A stretch of DNA of 64,000 nucleotides from Streptomyces sp. XY006 (GTDB lineage: Bacteria; Actinomycetota; Actinomycetes; Streptomycetales; Streptomycetaceae), in assembly GCF_002237655.1 (NCBI RefSeq), contig NZ_NOKT01000016.1, positions 62,001 to 126,000 of the forward strand. Direction: 5' to 3'. Position 1 is the stretch's first letter. Each line of letters opens with the position of its first letter. This document shows positions 44,583 through 53,395 of this stretch, piece after piece. A model generated the notes under the pieces. It was not told the DNA's origin and searched no databases. It saw only the letters and a list, made by a program, of their open reading frames with translations. Both the position numbers and the translations under genes were made by a program.

Positions 44583-46984
44583 ACCTTCGTCGCAGAACGA
44601 CCGCACTGCTGTCCGTGGCGGGCCTGACCTCGGGCCTGCTGCTGACCGCACCCCAGTCCGCCTCCGCCGCCAACCTCGTCAAGAACCCCGGGTTCGAGAC
44701 CGCCGGCACCGGTGACATGCCCTACTGCTGGGAGAAGTCCGGCTGGGGCGACAACGACTTCACCTTCACCACCACCTCCGACGCGCACACCGGCTCCAAG
44801 GCGATGAAGGTGGAGCTGACCCGCCGCGTCGACGGCGACCGCAAGGCGCTGATCACCGAGTCCGCCGCCTGCGCGCCGGTGGTGACGCCGGGCAAGCAGT
44901 ACGACCTCGGCCTCTGGTACAAGACGACCACGCCGGACGCGGCGATCACGCTGTTCCGGCACGACACCACGGCCGGCTGGCAGTACTGGACCGACCTCAA
45001 GACGCTGGATCTGGCGGGCAGCTGGACCCAGGCGACGGTCCGCACGCCCGAGGTCCCGGCCGGCACCGACCGCATCTCCTGGGGCGTCTCGGTCTACGGC
45101 ACCGGCTCCGCCACCACCGACGACTACACGATGGACCAGGTCCCCGACCCGGTCCTGCCGCCGCAGTGCACGGGCACGGCCGAGCAGTGCGCGAACGGCA
45201 AGTGGGACGTGCTGCCCACGCAGAACCCGGTCCGCTCGATGCACTCCGTCGTCCTGCACAACGGCAAGGTGCTGCTGATCGCGGGCTCCGGCAACGACGA
45301 GTCGATGTTCGAGGCGGGCACCTTCACCTCGGCGGTCTACGACCCGGCGAACGGCTCCTACAAGATCGTCCCCACGCCGAAGGACATGTTCTGCGCCGGG
45401 CACGTCCAGCTCCAGGACGGCCGGGTGCTGGTGATGTCCGGCAACAAGGGCTATCCGACGGCGGACGGCCGGATCGGCTACCAGGGCTTCAAGGACTCGT
45501 ACATCTTCGACCCGGAGACCGAGACCTACACCAAGACCAACGACATGAACGACGGCCACTGGTACCCGTCGGCCACGATCCTCGGCAACGGTGACGTCAT
45601 CTCCTTCGGCGGTCTGCGCGAGGACTCCACCGGCTCCGTCGCCGCCGAGCTGTTCTCCGAGGCCGAGCAGCAGTGGCAGCCGCTGTGGAAGGTGAACCAG
45701 ACCTGGTCGTACTGGGGCCTGTACCCGTCGATGATCCTCATGCAGGACGGCCGCCTCTTCTACTCGGGCAGCCATGTCTTCGGCAACAACATCCCCGGCA
45801 CCGGATCGGCGATCTACGACTACGGCGCCAACACCATCACCCAGGTGCCGGGCCTGCGGAACAAGGACGAGCGCGACCAGTCGGCCAGCGTGCTGCTGCC
45901 CCCGGCGCAGGACCAGAAGGTCCTCACTCTCGGTGGCGGCAACATCGACTCCAACCCGGAGGCGAACCGCCTGACCGACATCATCGACCTCAAGCAGCCC
46001 AACCCCTCGTACGTGGCCGGGCCGCCGATCCCGCAGGGCACGGTCGACCTGGGCAACGGACCCGTCCCGCAGACCGGGAACCAGGGCAAGATGTACGTCT
46101 CCGCGGTGCTCCTGCCCGACGGCAAGGTGCTGGAGACGGGCGGCGCCCTGCACAACCGGGCCAACCCGGTCTACGAGACGTCGATCTTCGACCCCGCGTC
46201 GGAGACGTTCGACCCGGTGGCCGTCGACCCCGAGGCGCGCGGCTACCACTCCTCGGCGTTCCTGCTGCCCGACGGCCGTGTGATGACCACCGGCGACAAC
46301 CCGGGCAACGGCTCCTGGAACCACGACGTGTCGGTCTACAGCCCGCCCTATCTGTTCAAGGGCCCGCGTCCGCAGATCACGTCGGTCATCGACACCGAGT
46401 GGACCTACGGCGACACCCAGCGGATCACCGTCGACCGGCCCATCGCCAAGGCCGAGCTGATCCGCCCGGCCGCGGTGACGCACTCCTCCGACCCGAACCA
46501 GCGGTTCGTGGACCTGCCGCTGTCCGTCGACGGCAACAACGTCGACCTCAACGTGACCAGCAACCCCAACCTGGCCCCGCCCGGCTGGTACATGCTCTTC
46601 GCGGTGGACGCCAACGGGGTGCCGTCGGTGGCCGAGTGGGTGCACCTTCAGGGCCCGCAGGCGCTCAAGGCGACCGACGCCTCGGCCCACGTCCACGACT
46701 TCGCGGACGCGCCAGAGGGCAAGGTCGTCAAGCCCGGCAAGAAGCGCACGTCGCAGAAGGTCAGCCCGACGATCTCCGGCTGCGACCGCCACTACGGCTC
46801 GATCAACGTCTGCGTCCCGACGGACTTCCCGGCGGAGGTGAAGAAGACGACGGCGGCCCGCTGCGAGTGGCTCAAGACCAACGACTACGGCCGCCTGAAG
46901 GTCAACGGCAAGGACGACCCCCTGGGCCTGGACAGGAACAGGGACGGAATCGCCTGCGGCAAGTCAGACGTGACCAGGCGCTAG
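44579..46984 (+). CDS. Secreted copper-radical oxidase (galactose/glyoxal oxidase family) with N-terminal carbohydrate-binding and C-terminal Excalibur-like domains
   Basis: 801 residues. Signal peptide 1-31 (cleavage after ASA). Residues 33-190 look like a carbohydrate-binding module (NLVKNPGFETAGTGDMPY; GLWYKTTTPD). The Kelch propeller and DUF1929 domain then supply the whole galactose-oxidase centre by comparison with GalOx and GlxA: Cys272 (DMFCAGH) cross-linked to Tyr329 (GHWYPSA), axial Tyr556 and His557 (RGYHSSAFLLPDGRV), and His635 (VTHSSDPNQR). The tail has DRNRDGIACGK, an Excalibur-type calcium motif. It should oxidise an alcohol to an aldehyde and release H2O2. The fourth gene of the glycosyltransferase operon, it is comparable to the cslA-glxA pair used for the hyphal-tip glycan, but with different partners. 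Confidence 0.9.
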   Translation: MNLRRRTTALLSVAGLTSGLLLTAPQSASAANLVKNPGFETAGTGDMPYCWEKSGWGDNDFTFTTTSDAHTGSKAMKVELTRRVDGDRKALITESAACAPVVTPGKQYDLGLWYKTTTPDAAITLFRHDTTAGWQYWTDLKTLDLAGSWTQATVRTPEVPAGTDRISWGVSVYGTGSATTDDYTMDQVPDPVLPPQCTGTAEQCANGKWDVLPTQNPVRSMHSVVLHNGKVLLIAGSGNDESMFEAGTFTSAVYDPANGSYKIVPTPKDMFCAGHVQLQDGRVLVMSGNKGYPTADGRIGYQGFKDSYIFDPETETYTKTNDMNDGHWYPSATILGNGDVISFGGLREDSTGSVAAELFSEAEQQWQPLWKVNQTWSYWGLYPSMILMQDGRLFYSGSHVFGNNIPGTGSAIYDYGANTITQVPGLRNKDERDQSASVLLPPAQDQKVLTLGGGNIDSNPEANRLTDIIDLKQPNPSYVAGPPIPQGTVDLGNGPVPQTGNQGKMYVSAVLLPDGKVLETGGALHNRANPVYETSIFDPASETFDPVAVDPEARGYHSSAFLLPDGRVMTTGDNPGNGSWNHDVSVYSPPYLFKGPRPQITSVIDTEWTYGDTQRITVDRPIAKAELIRPAAVTHSSDPNQRFVDLPLSVDGNNVDLNVTSNPNLAPPGWYMLFAVDANGVPSVAEWVHLQGPQALKATDASAHVHDFADAPEGKVVKPGKKRTSQKVSPTISGCDRHYGSINVCVPTDFPAEVKKTTAARCEWLKTNDYGRLKVNGKDDPLGLDRNRDGIACGKSDVTRR

Positions 46985-47060
46985 GAAGACGCCCCTGCGA
47001 GGGCGCGGGGAACTGCGCGACCGGCCACGACGGTCCCGCAGTTCCCCACCGCGCACACCC

Positions 47061-47792
47061 TCAGCGGCCCTCGGAGCACAGCGCGACAGCCTCCCGCACG
47101 ATGGCCTCCAACTGCTCGTGATGCGCGCCCCGCCAGTACGCCCGCCCGCACTCCCCGCACTGCGCGAACACGTCGTACGTCGCGTGTGTGCCGTGCTTGA
47201 GCTGGTCGGCGACCTCTTCCTTGGTCGCCTCGCGGAGCAGCCCGTTGCACGCGGTGCACCGCGTCCAGGGCCGCAGGCCGGGCCGGAACCGGTCCAGCAC
47301 CTCCCGCAGCTGCTCCTCGGGGCGCGTGCTGTAGACGAACGCCCCGGCCCACAGCTCCCGGCGCCGCAGCAGCCCCCGGTCGCGGCTCAGCATGACCCGC
47401 CGCTCGGCCGCCGAACGGGCCGCCAGGGCGGGATCGCCGATGTCGATCGACTCGTACGCCGTGTCCACGCCGAGCAGACGCAGCCGGCGGGCGAGCGTCC
47501 CGAGGTGGACGTCGAGCAGGAACCGCAGGGGAGCGCCCGGGACCCGCTGCGGGTGGGCGACGGCCCGTACGGTCACCGACTCCCCGGCCGCGGGGACGTG
47601 CGAGACCGGCACGTCCCGGCCGTCCACCACCAGCGCGCCCACCTCGGTCAGCGGCACGCCCAGCGACTCGATGACATGGCCGAGGCTGGAGACGCCGTCG
47701 GTGGCGGCCCGCACGGTGCCGTCCCGCCGGGCCCGGGGGACGAAGACGTGCAGCTCGGGGGCGAACTCGACGTGGATCTCGGGACCGTTCAC
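47061..47792 (-). CDS. Mut7-C RNase domain protein (PIN-like) with N-terminal ubiquitin-like domain
   Basis: 243 residues. The N-terminal 80 residues resemble the ubiquitin/ThiS-like Mut7-C-Ub domain (VIESLGVPLTEVGALVVDG). The C-terminal Mut7-C domain has RFLLDVHLGTLARRLRLLG with the first catalytic Asp, VMLSRDRGLLRR, and a zinc ribbon CTACNGLLRE followed by CGECGRAYW. This family is predicted to be a nuclease; its cellular target is not known. The start is GTG 47792. It is convergent with the copper oxidase gene. Confidence 0.87.
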   Translation of the reverse strand: MNGPEIHVEFAPELHVFVPRARRDGTVRAATDGVSSLGHVIESLGVPLTEVGALVVDGRDVPVSHVPAAGESVTVRAVAHPQRVPGAPLRFLLDVHLGTLARRLRLLGVDTAYESIDIGDPALAARSAAERRVMLSRDRGLLRRRELWAGAFVYSTRPEEQLREVLDRFRPGLRPWTRCTACNGLLREATKEEVADQLKHGTHATYDVFAQCGECGRAYWRGAHHEQLEAIVREAVALCSEGR

Positions 47793-47825
47793 CCGGTCAG
47801 GATGCCACGGCCGGGGGCCCGGGCC

Positions 47826-48449
47826 TCAGGGTTTTCCGGCCGGCAGGCCGTGCTCCAGGACGTCCAGGGCGCGGTCGACGAGAACCCGGATGTCGTCGCG
47901 GTGGCCGGTCTCGGCCCAGTAGCGGGAGGCCTCCATCAGGCCGCCCATGACGGACATGGCGAAGACCCGGAGCTCCAGGCCGTCGGGGTCGAGGCCGGAG
48001 CGCTCGGCGAGGGCCTCGCGCAGCAGCCGGCCGGTCACGGCCGTGCTCTCCAGCATCCGGGCGCGCACGGCCGGGACCTCGACGCCGAGCCGGGCGCGCA
48101 GCCGCAGCACCTCGGGCTCCTCGGCGAGGCTCAGGTCGAGGGCCGTACGGATCACCCGCCGCAGGACGGCGGCCCACGACTCGTCCTCCGGCCGGGCCCG
48201 CAGCTCCGCCGTCATGAGCCGGTCCCACTCGTCGGTGACGACGATGTCCTCCTTGGTGGGGAAGTACCGGAAGACCGTCGACGGCGACACCTCGGCGCGC
48301 TCGGCGATCTGCTCGATCGTCGTGGCGTCGTAGCCCTGCTCGTCGATCAGCGCGTAGGTCGCGGTGCGGATCGCCTGGCGGGTCTTGATCTTCTTCCGCT
48401 CCCGGAGCCCCGGCTGGGGGCGGTCGGCGGAGGTGGTGACAGCAGCCAT
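47826..48449 (-). CDS. TetR-family transcriptional regulator
   Basis: 207 residues. The DNA-binding domain is ATYALIDEQGYDATTIEQIA followed by ERAEVSPSTVFRYFPTKEDI. The ligand domain ends about residue 200. It belongs to the common actinobacterial TetR group with a LLREALAERSGLDPD helix. Just ahead of its start is a large inverted repeat with 10-base arms, so it probably represses itself. The next gene upstream on the same strand encodes hemolysin III, which may be another target. Confidence 0.9.
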   Translation of the reverse strand: MAAVTTSADRPQPGLRERKKIKTRQAIRTATYALIDEQGYDATTIEQIAERAEVSPSTVFRYFPTKEDIVVTDEWDRLMTAELRARPEDESWAAVLRRVIRTALDLSLAEEPEVLRLRARLGVEVPAVRARMLESTAVTGRLLREALAERSGLDPDGLELRVFAMSVMGGLMEASRYWAETGHRDDIRVLVDRALDVLEHGLPAGKP

Positions 48450-48489
48450 GATGTGACAGTAGCTCTCAGACGCGAGCCGCTGTCACATC
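48450..48489. promoter_or_regulatory. Inverted repeat operator ahead of the TetR gene
   Basis: GATGTGACAG (48450-48459) and CTGTCACATC (48480-48489) form perfect 10-base arms 20 bases apart, directly before the TetR start codon and just after the hemolysin III stop codon. Confidence 0.65.
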
Positions 48490-48496
48490 ACTCACC

Positions 48497-49210
48497 CTAT
48501 CCGTGCTGGTACGCCACCAGGGAGATGCCCACGTAGTGCGCGATGAAGGCCGCCAGCGTGAAGGAGTGGAACACCTCGTGGAAGCCGAACCAGCGCGGTG
48601 ACGGGTTCGGGCGCTTGATGCCGTAGATGATGCCGCCCGCGCTGTAGAGCAGGCCGCCGACGATGACCAGGACGAGGACCGCGATCCCGCCGGTGCGCAT
48701 GAAGTCCGGCAGGTAGAACACGGCCGCCCAGCCCATCGCGATGTAGCAGGGCGTGTACAGCCAGCGCGGGGCGCCGACCCAGAAGACGCGGAAGAGGATG
48801 CCCGCCACCGCGGCGGCCCAGATGCCCCACAGCAGCCACTCGCCCTGGGCGCCGGGCAGGAGCAGCATGGCCAGCGGCGTGTAGGTGCCCGCGATGATCA
48901 GGAAGATGTTGGCGTGGTCCAGGCGGCGCAGCACGCCGTCCATGCGGGGGCTCCAGTTGCCCCGGTGGTACAGCGCGCTCACGCCGAACAGCAGGCAGGC
49001 CGTCAGGGCGTAGATGCCACAGGCGATGCGTCCTCTGGTCGAGTCGGCCAGGGCGGTCAGGACCAGGCCCGCGACGAGGGCGGCCGGGAACATGCCGAGG
49101 TGCAGCCACCCGCGGAGCTTGGGCTTCACGGGGTGTGGCAGGGAGAGCGCCTGCGGACCGCTGGCGCCGGCCGGCGAGTCCGAGGGCGCGTCGGGGACGA
49201 ACGCAGTCAT
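48497..49210 (-). CDS. Hemolysin III / PAQR-family membrane protein
   Basis: 237 residues, seven helices. PAQR/HlyIII motifs: SALYHRGNWSPRMDGVLRRLDHANIF (conserved S, H, D and H zinc residues), IAGTYTPLAML, and the C-terminal HEVFHSFTLAAFIAHY with the two further His. Members are membrane-bound zinc hydrolases or stress proteins in bacteria; a true hemolysin role is doubtful. ATG 49210 was selected. TACCAT lies six bases upstream on this strand, so the message may be leaderless. It is divergent from pckA across 328 bases. Confidence 0.9.
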   Translation of the reverse strand: MTAFVPDAPSDSPAGASGPQALSLPHPVKPKLRGWLHLGMFPAALVAGLVLTALADSTRGRIACGIYALTACLLFGVSALYHRGNWSPRMDGVLRRLDHANIFLIIAGTYTPLAMLLLPGAQGEWLLWGIWAAAVAGILFRVFWVGAPRWLYTPCYIAMGWAAVFYLPDFMRTGGIAVLVLVIVGGLLYSAGGIIYGIKRPNPSPRWFGFHEVFHSFTLAAFIAHYVGISLVAYQHG

Positions 49211-49538
49211 GGCCGAATGGTAGCTACGGAACCGTAAGTGACGTATCAGTCGCGCTGATTGGCCGACGAAGAGTGGCCATCCTCTCACCCTGGCCGAACG
49301 ATGGTCACGCAAACGGACGGTCAGGTGAACGCAACGTGCACGCAAAGCGCCGCCGAGAAACCGTGGCGATCCTCACGTTGCTCACCTGTGCGCTCCTCTG
49401 GACAGATGGGCGCTTCCGTCGGATGATCAAATGAGTGCGGTCGGCACCGGATGAGCGCCCAAGTCACACCGTGAAGCATCCGGGTCGCAGCCCCCACGGG
49501 GCCTCCACATCAAAAAAATCCCTCATTTAGGAGCAATC
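49211..49538. other. 328-base divergent promoter region of hemolysin III gene and pckA
   Basis: It contains a small palindrome TACGG-AA-CCGTA at about 49226-49237 close to the hemolysin III promoter. It also has two similar segments GTGGCCATCCTC (near 49274) and GTGGCGATCCTC (near 49365), which may be sites for one regulator. An A-rich stretch lies just before the pckA ribosome binding site. No gene is supported here. Confidence 0.45.
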
Positions 49539-51368
49539 GTGGCGCGCGACATCGCGGCTCCCACCGTCCCCACCACTCATCAGGGACTGATCTCGTGGGT
49601 CAACGAGATCGCAGAACTGACGCAGCCGGACAACGTGGTCTGGTGTGACGGATCCGAGGCCGAGTACGAGCGACTGTGCGAGGAGCTCGTCCGGAAGGGC
49701 ACCTTCCGTAAGCTCGACCCGATCAAGCGCCCCCACTCCTACTACGCCGCCTCCGACCCGACCGACGTCGCGCGCGTCGAGGACCGGACGTTCATCTGCT
49801 CCGAGAAGGAGGAGGACGCGGGCCCGACCAACCACTGGAAGGCCCCCGCCGAGATGCGGGAGATCTTCCAGGGCGCCGGGGGCCGGGGCGGCCTGTTCCG
49901 CGGCTCGATGCGCGGCCGCACCATGTACGTCGTGCCCTTCTGCATGGGCCCGCTCGGCTCGCCGCTGTCCGCGCTCGGCGTCGAGATCACCGACTCGGCC
50001 TACGTCGCCGTCTCCATGCGCACCATGACGCGCATGGGCCAGGCCGTGCTCGACGAGCTCGGCTCCGACGGGTTCTTCGTCAAGGCCGTGCACACCCTGG
50101 GCGCCCCGCTGGAGCCCGGCCAGGAGGACGTCCCCTGGCCCTGCAACCAGACCAAGTACATCTCCCACTTCCCCGAGGACCGCGAGATCTGGTCCTACGG
50201 CTCGGGCTACGGCGGCAACGCCCTGCTCGGCAAGAAGTGCTACGCCCTGCGCATCGCCTCCGTCATGGCCCGCGACGAGGGCTGGCTGGCCGAGCACATG
50301 CTCGTCCTGAAACTGACCCCGCCGCGCGGCGAGGCCAAGTACGTCGCCGCCGCCTTCCCGAGCGCCTGCGGCAAGACCAACCTCGCCATGCTGGAGCCGA
50401 CCATCCCCGGCTGGACGGTCGAGACCATCGGTGACGACATCGCCTGGATGCGCTTCGGCGAGGACGGCCGCCTCTACGCCATCAACCCCGAGGCCGGCTT
50501 CTTCGGCGTCGCCCCCGGCACCGGCGAGCACACCAACGCCAACGCGATGAAGACGCTGTGGGGCAACTCCGTCTTCACCAACGTCGCCCTCACCGACGAC
50601 AACGACGTGTGGTGGGAGGGCATGACGGAGGAGACCCCGGCCCACCTGACGGACTGGAAGGGCAACGACTGGACGCCGGAGTCCGGCACCCCGGCCGCCC
50701 ACCCCAACGCCCGCTTCACCGTCCCGGCCTCGCAGTGCCCGATCATCGCGCCGGAGTGGGAGGACCCCAAGGGCGTGCCGATCTCGGCGATCCTCTTCGG
50801 CGGCCGCCGCGCCACCGCCGTGCCGCTGGTGACGGAGTCCTTCGACTGGAACCACGGCGTCTTCCTCGGCGCCAACGTGGCCTCCGAGAAGACCGCGGCG
50901 GCCGAGGGCAAGGTCGGCGAACTGCGCCGCGACCCCTTCGCGATGCTGCCCTTCTGCGGCTACAACATGGGCGACTACATGGCCCACTGGATCGACGTGG
51001 CCAAGGACAAGGACCAGTCCAAGCTGCCGAAGATCTACTACGTCAACTGGTTCCGCAAGGACGACGAGGGCAAGTTCGTCTGGCCCGGCTTCGGCGAGAA
51101 CTCCCGCGTCCTGAAGTGGATCGTGGAGCGCCTGGAGGGCAAGGCCGAGGGCGTCGAGACCCCCATCGGTGTCCTGCCGACCAAGGAGGCCCTCGACACG
51201 GACGGCCTGGAGCTGGCCGAGTCCGACCTGGACTTCCTGCTCACGGTCGACAAGGAGGTCTGGCGCGAGGAGGCCGCCCTGGTCCCCGAGCACCTCAACA
51301 CCTTCGGTGACCACACCCCGAAGGAGCTGTGGGACGAGTACCGCGCCCTGGTGGAGCGCCTGGGCTGA
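49539..51368 (+). CDS. pckA: Phosphoenolpyruvate carboxykinase (GTP)
   Basis: Converts oxaloacetate and GTP to phosphoenolpyruvate, the gluconeogenic link from the TCA cycle. 609 residues. The kinase P-loop is FPSACGKT (273-280). YGGNALLGKKCYALRIAS, GDDIAWMRFGEDG and FGGRRATAVPLVTESFDWNHG, given in parts, are characteristic of the GTP type. The start is GTG 49539 with TAGGAGC six bases upstream. It is monocistronic with a long-stem hairpin behind. Confidence 0.98.
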   Translation: MARDIAAPTVPTTHQGLISWVNEIAELTQPDNVVWCDGSEAEYERLCEELVRKGTFRKLDPIKRPHSYYAASDPTDVARVEDRTFICSEKEEDAGPTNHWKAPAEMREIFQGAGGRGGLFRGSMRGRTMYVVPFCMGPLGSPLSALGVEITDSAYVAVSMRTMTRMGQAVLDELGSDGFFVKAVHTLGAPLEPGQEDVPWPCNQTKYISHFPEDREIWSYGSGYGGNALLGKKCYALRIASVMARDEGWLAEHMLVLKLTPPRGEAKYVAAAFPSACGKTNLAMLEPTIPGWTVETIGDDIAWMRFGEDGRLYAINPEAGFFGVAPGTGEHTNANAMKTLWGNSVFTNVALTDDNDVWWEGMTEETPAHLTDWKGNDWTPESGTPAAHPNARFTVPASQCPIIAPEWEDPKGVPISAILFGGRRATAVPLVTESFDWNHGVFLGANVASEKTAAAEGKVGELRRDPFAMLPFCGYNMGDYMAHWIDVAKDKDQSKLPKIYYVNWFRKDDEGKFVWPGFGENSRVLKWIVERLEGKAEGVETPIGVLPTKEALDTDGLELAESDLDFLLTVDKEVWREEAALVPEHLNTFGDHTPKELWDEYRALVERLG

Positions 51369-51385
51369 GCCCCACCCCCTGAACT

Positions 51386-51444
51386 CCGCGGCCGGCTGGA
51401 ACCGACAGTGCCCTGACCAGCAACATCGTCACGGCCGGCCGCGG
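51386..51444 (+). terminator. Long-loop inverted repeat after pckA
   Basis: CCGCGGCCGGC (51386-51396) and GCCGGCCGCGG (51434-51444) are perfect 11-base arms around 37 bases, starting 17 bases after the pckA stop. Confidence 0.5.
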
Positions 51445-51576
51445 AACCGACTGGCGGGGCCCGCACAACGGCGTGCGGGGTTCGGGGCCGGTCACCGCGT
51501 CCTCCGTCCGCCCCGACGGAAACCCAGCGGCGACCGGCCCCCTCCCGCCCGCTTCGGCGCGGCCCGCTCCGCGGGC

Positions 51577-52074
51577 TCACGAACGTGCCGATGGATGACC
51601 GAGCGCTCCGGCCGACACCTTGTGTCGACCGGGGCGCTCGGGCGTTTCCGGAACCCCGGGCGTTTCCGGGGCCTCGGGCGTTTGCGGAACAGGGACGAGC
51701 AGCTCGCACCACACCGTCTTGCGGCCGGCCTCCTGCTCCACGCCCCACCGCAGGGCCAGCGCGTCGAGCAGCGCCAGCCCGCGGCCGGATTCCGCCTCGG
51801 CCCCGGCCGCCGCGACCAGGACGGGCAGGGCCCGGGGATGGGGATCGGTGACCCCGACCCGGACGCGTCCGCCCTCCTCCTCCCACACCCGTACCGTCAC
51901 GGGGACGCCCTCCCCGACATGCCGGATCACATTCGTCACGAGCTCACTCGCGCACAGCTGCACGTCGATCCCGTACGAGCGCAGGGCCCGCCGCACGCCG
52001 GACACCTCGGCGGGGGTCGCGAGCAACTCCAGGGTCAGGTCCTGCGCGGTGAGGCGAGGGCAGGGGCTGGGCAT
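51577..52074 (-). CDS. RsbW-like serine-kinase/anti-sigma ATPase domain protein
   Basis: 165 residues. Residues 10-125 are a GHKL ATPase of the RsbW/SpoIIAB group: ASELVTNVIRH is the N-box, VGVTDPHPRALP the G1-box and ESGRGLALLDALALRWG the G2 region. The C-terminal 40 residues are a Pro/Glu/Thr repeat (PETPGVPETPERPGRH) of unknown role. It lies divergent to a WhiJ-like regulator with a DUF397 gene behind. This trio recurs many times in streptomycete genomes and includes known developmental loci. Confidence 0.86.
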   Translation of the reverse strand: MPSPCPRLTAQDLTLELLATPAEVSGVRRALRSYGIDVQLCASELVTNVIRHVGEGVPVTVRVWEEEGGRVRVGVTDPHPRALPVLVAAAGAEAESGRGLALLDALALRWGVEQEAGRKTVWCELLVPVPQTPEAPETPGVPETPERPGRHKVSAGALGHPSARS

Positions 52075-52232
52075 GGGGGTTCACACCTTCCAGTGCGCTG
52101 AGTGACGAACTCCTCACACTGTGACGCCGGTCGCCGTACCGTGACAGTCCTTCCGCCTCCCGCTCCCGAACTGCGGCTGCGTGGTGAAGGGGCTGGTAGC
52201 GCGCGGTAACGGCACACCAAGGACGGTGAACG

Positions 52233-53087
52233 ATGGGTCAGCGCAAGGACATCGACGGTTCGACGGGCGTCCCGACCTTCTACGGCAGTGAGTTGCGCTG
52301 GAAGCGGGAGGAGGCGGGCCTGACCCTCCAGCAACTCGTCGAGGGCAGCTTCTACGGCCCGAGCCACCTCAGCGAGATCGAGCGGGGCACGCGCCGGATG
52401 CCGGCGGAACTCGCCGAGCACGTGGACCGGGTGCTCGGCACGGACGGCTTCTTCCGGCGGCGGTGCGAGGACGTGCGGCGGGCGAAACGGCGGGGGCATG
52501 CGAGCTACTTCGAGCGGGTGCTGGAAGCGGAGCAGCACGCGGAGACCATCGAGGAGTGGTGCCCGACGCTGGTCCCGGGGTTGTTGCAGACGGAGGCGTA
52601 TGCGCGGGCGGTGGTGCGGGCAACGCACCCACTCGCTCCGGATGAGGAGGTAGAGGAAAAGGTCACTGCCCGACTGGCACGGGCCCGTCTCTTCGATGAG
52701 AACCACAAGACGCCGGTGTACTGGGCCATCCTGTCCGAGTCCCTGCTCCGCCAGCCGATCATCCCGCCTAGCCAGGCATCCGAACAGTGGCAGCACATCG
52801 CCACTTTGGCGCGACGGCACCGGATCGTTCCCCAGATTCTTCCGTGGAACTGCGGAGCGCACCCGTTCATGCTTGGCACTGCGATGATCATGACGTTCTC
52901 TGACGCGCCACCGCTGGTGTACACGGAGGCGCTGCACAGTGGAGACACCATCGACGATCCGGGCCTCGTTAAGGATTACCGAAGGTCGTACGATTTGCTC
53001 AGGGCCGCCGCGCTACCTCGGGAGGCGTCCCTCGCCCTGATCGAGCAAGCGGCTGAGGATGGCGGAAATGGCGAGCAACGGGATTGA
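52233..53087 (+). CDS. WhiJ-like regulator: XRE helix-turn-helix plus DUF5753
   Basis: 284 residues. N-terminal helix-turn-helix: ELRWKREEAGLTLQQLVEGS, then YGPSHLSEIERGTRRMP. The C-terminal DUF5753 domain includes FERVLEAEQHAETIEEWCPT, LVPGLLQTEAYARAVV and ILPWNCGAHPFMLGTAMIM. Proteins of this type act with DUF397 partners in development and antibiotic control (whiJ in S. coelicolor). The start is ATG 52233. Its 3' end overlaps the DUF397 gene by 20 bases. Confidence 0.9.
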   Translation: MGQRKDIDGSTGVPTFYGSELRWKREEAGLTLQQLVEGSFYGPSHLSEIERGTRRMPAELAEHVDRVLGTDGFFRRRCEDVRRAKRRGHASYFERVLEAEQHAETIEEWCPTLVPGLLQTEAYARAVVRATHPLAPDEEVEEKVTARLARARLFDENHKTPVYWAILSESLLRQPIIPPSQASEQWQHIATLARRHRIVPQILPWNCGAHPFMLGTAMIMTFSDAPPLVYTEALHSGDTIDDPGLVKDYRRSYDLLRAAALPREASLALIEQAAEDGGNGEQRD

Positions 53088-53361
53088 CTTGCGTACAGCC
53101 GTCTGGCGCAAGAGCACGTACAGCAACGGCAGTGGCGGCAACTGCGTCGAGGTAGCTGAGGCCTTCCCCGGCGCAGCCCGCTGGCGTAAGAGCACCTACA
53201 GCAATGGAACGGGCGGCGACTGCCTCGAAGTCTGCGACGCCCACACCGCCGTCGTTCCCGTCCGTGACTCCAAGACTGCCCCCCACGGTCCGGTCCTCGC
53301 CATCACGGCCCCGGCCTGGACGTCCTTCGTCACGTCCCTCAAGTCGGCGCCTGCCGCGTGA
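53068..53361 (+). CDS. Tandem DUF397 protein, partner of the WhiJ-like regulator
   Basis: 97 residues with two DUF397 openings in one polypeptide: WRKSTYSNGSGGNCVEVA and WRKSTYSNGTGGDCLEVC. The second continues to the usual VPVRDSKTAPHGPVLAIT. Normal DUF397 proteins are 60-80 residues with one copy, so the first repeat seems to be a truncated duplication. ATG 53068 is chosen because GAGG lies nine bases upstream; ATG 53059 adds three residues. It is translationally coupled to the regulator gene. Confidence 0.88.
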   Translation: MASNGIDLRTAVWRKSTYSNGSGGNCVEVAEAFPGAARWRKSTYSNGTGGDCLEVCDAHTAVVPVRDSKTAPHGPVLAITAPAWTSFVTSLKSAPAA

Positions 53362-53395
53362 CTCCATCGGCTCCGCGAGAGCGGAGTCGGTGGCT

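Noticed and set aside
40463..46984. Glycosyltransferase operon considered as an antibiotic biosynthetic cluster
   Set aside because: No polyketide, peptide or other scaffold synthase and no resistance gene; membrane glycan synthesis explains it better.
47826..49210. Hemolysin III gene considered as a virulence factor
   Set aside because: PAQR/HlyIII proteins are widespread in harmless soil bacteria; the name is historical.
49135..49434. Possible 99-residue gene in the pckA promoter region
   Set aside because: It starts inside the hemolysin III gene, is Arg-rich, has no ribosome binding site and would cover the promoters.
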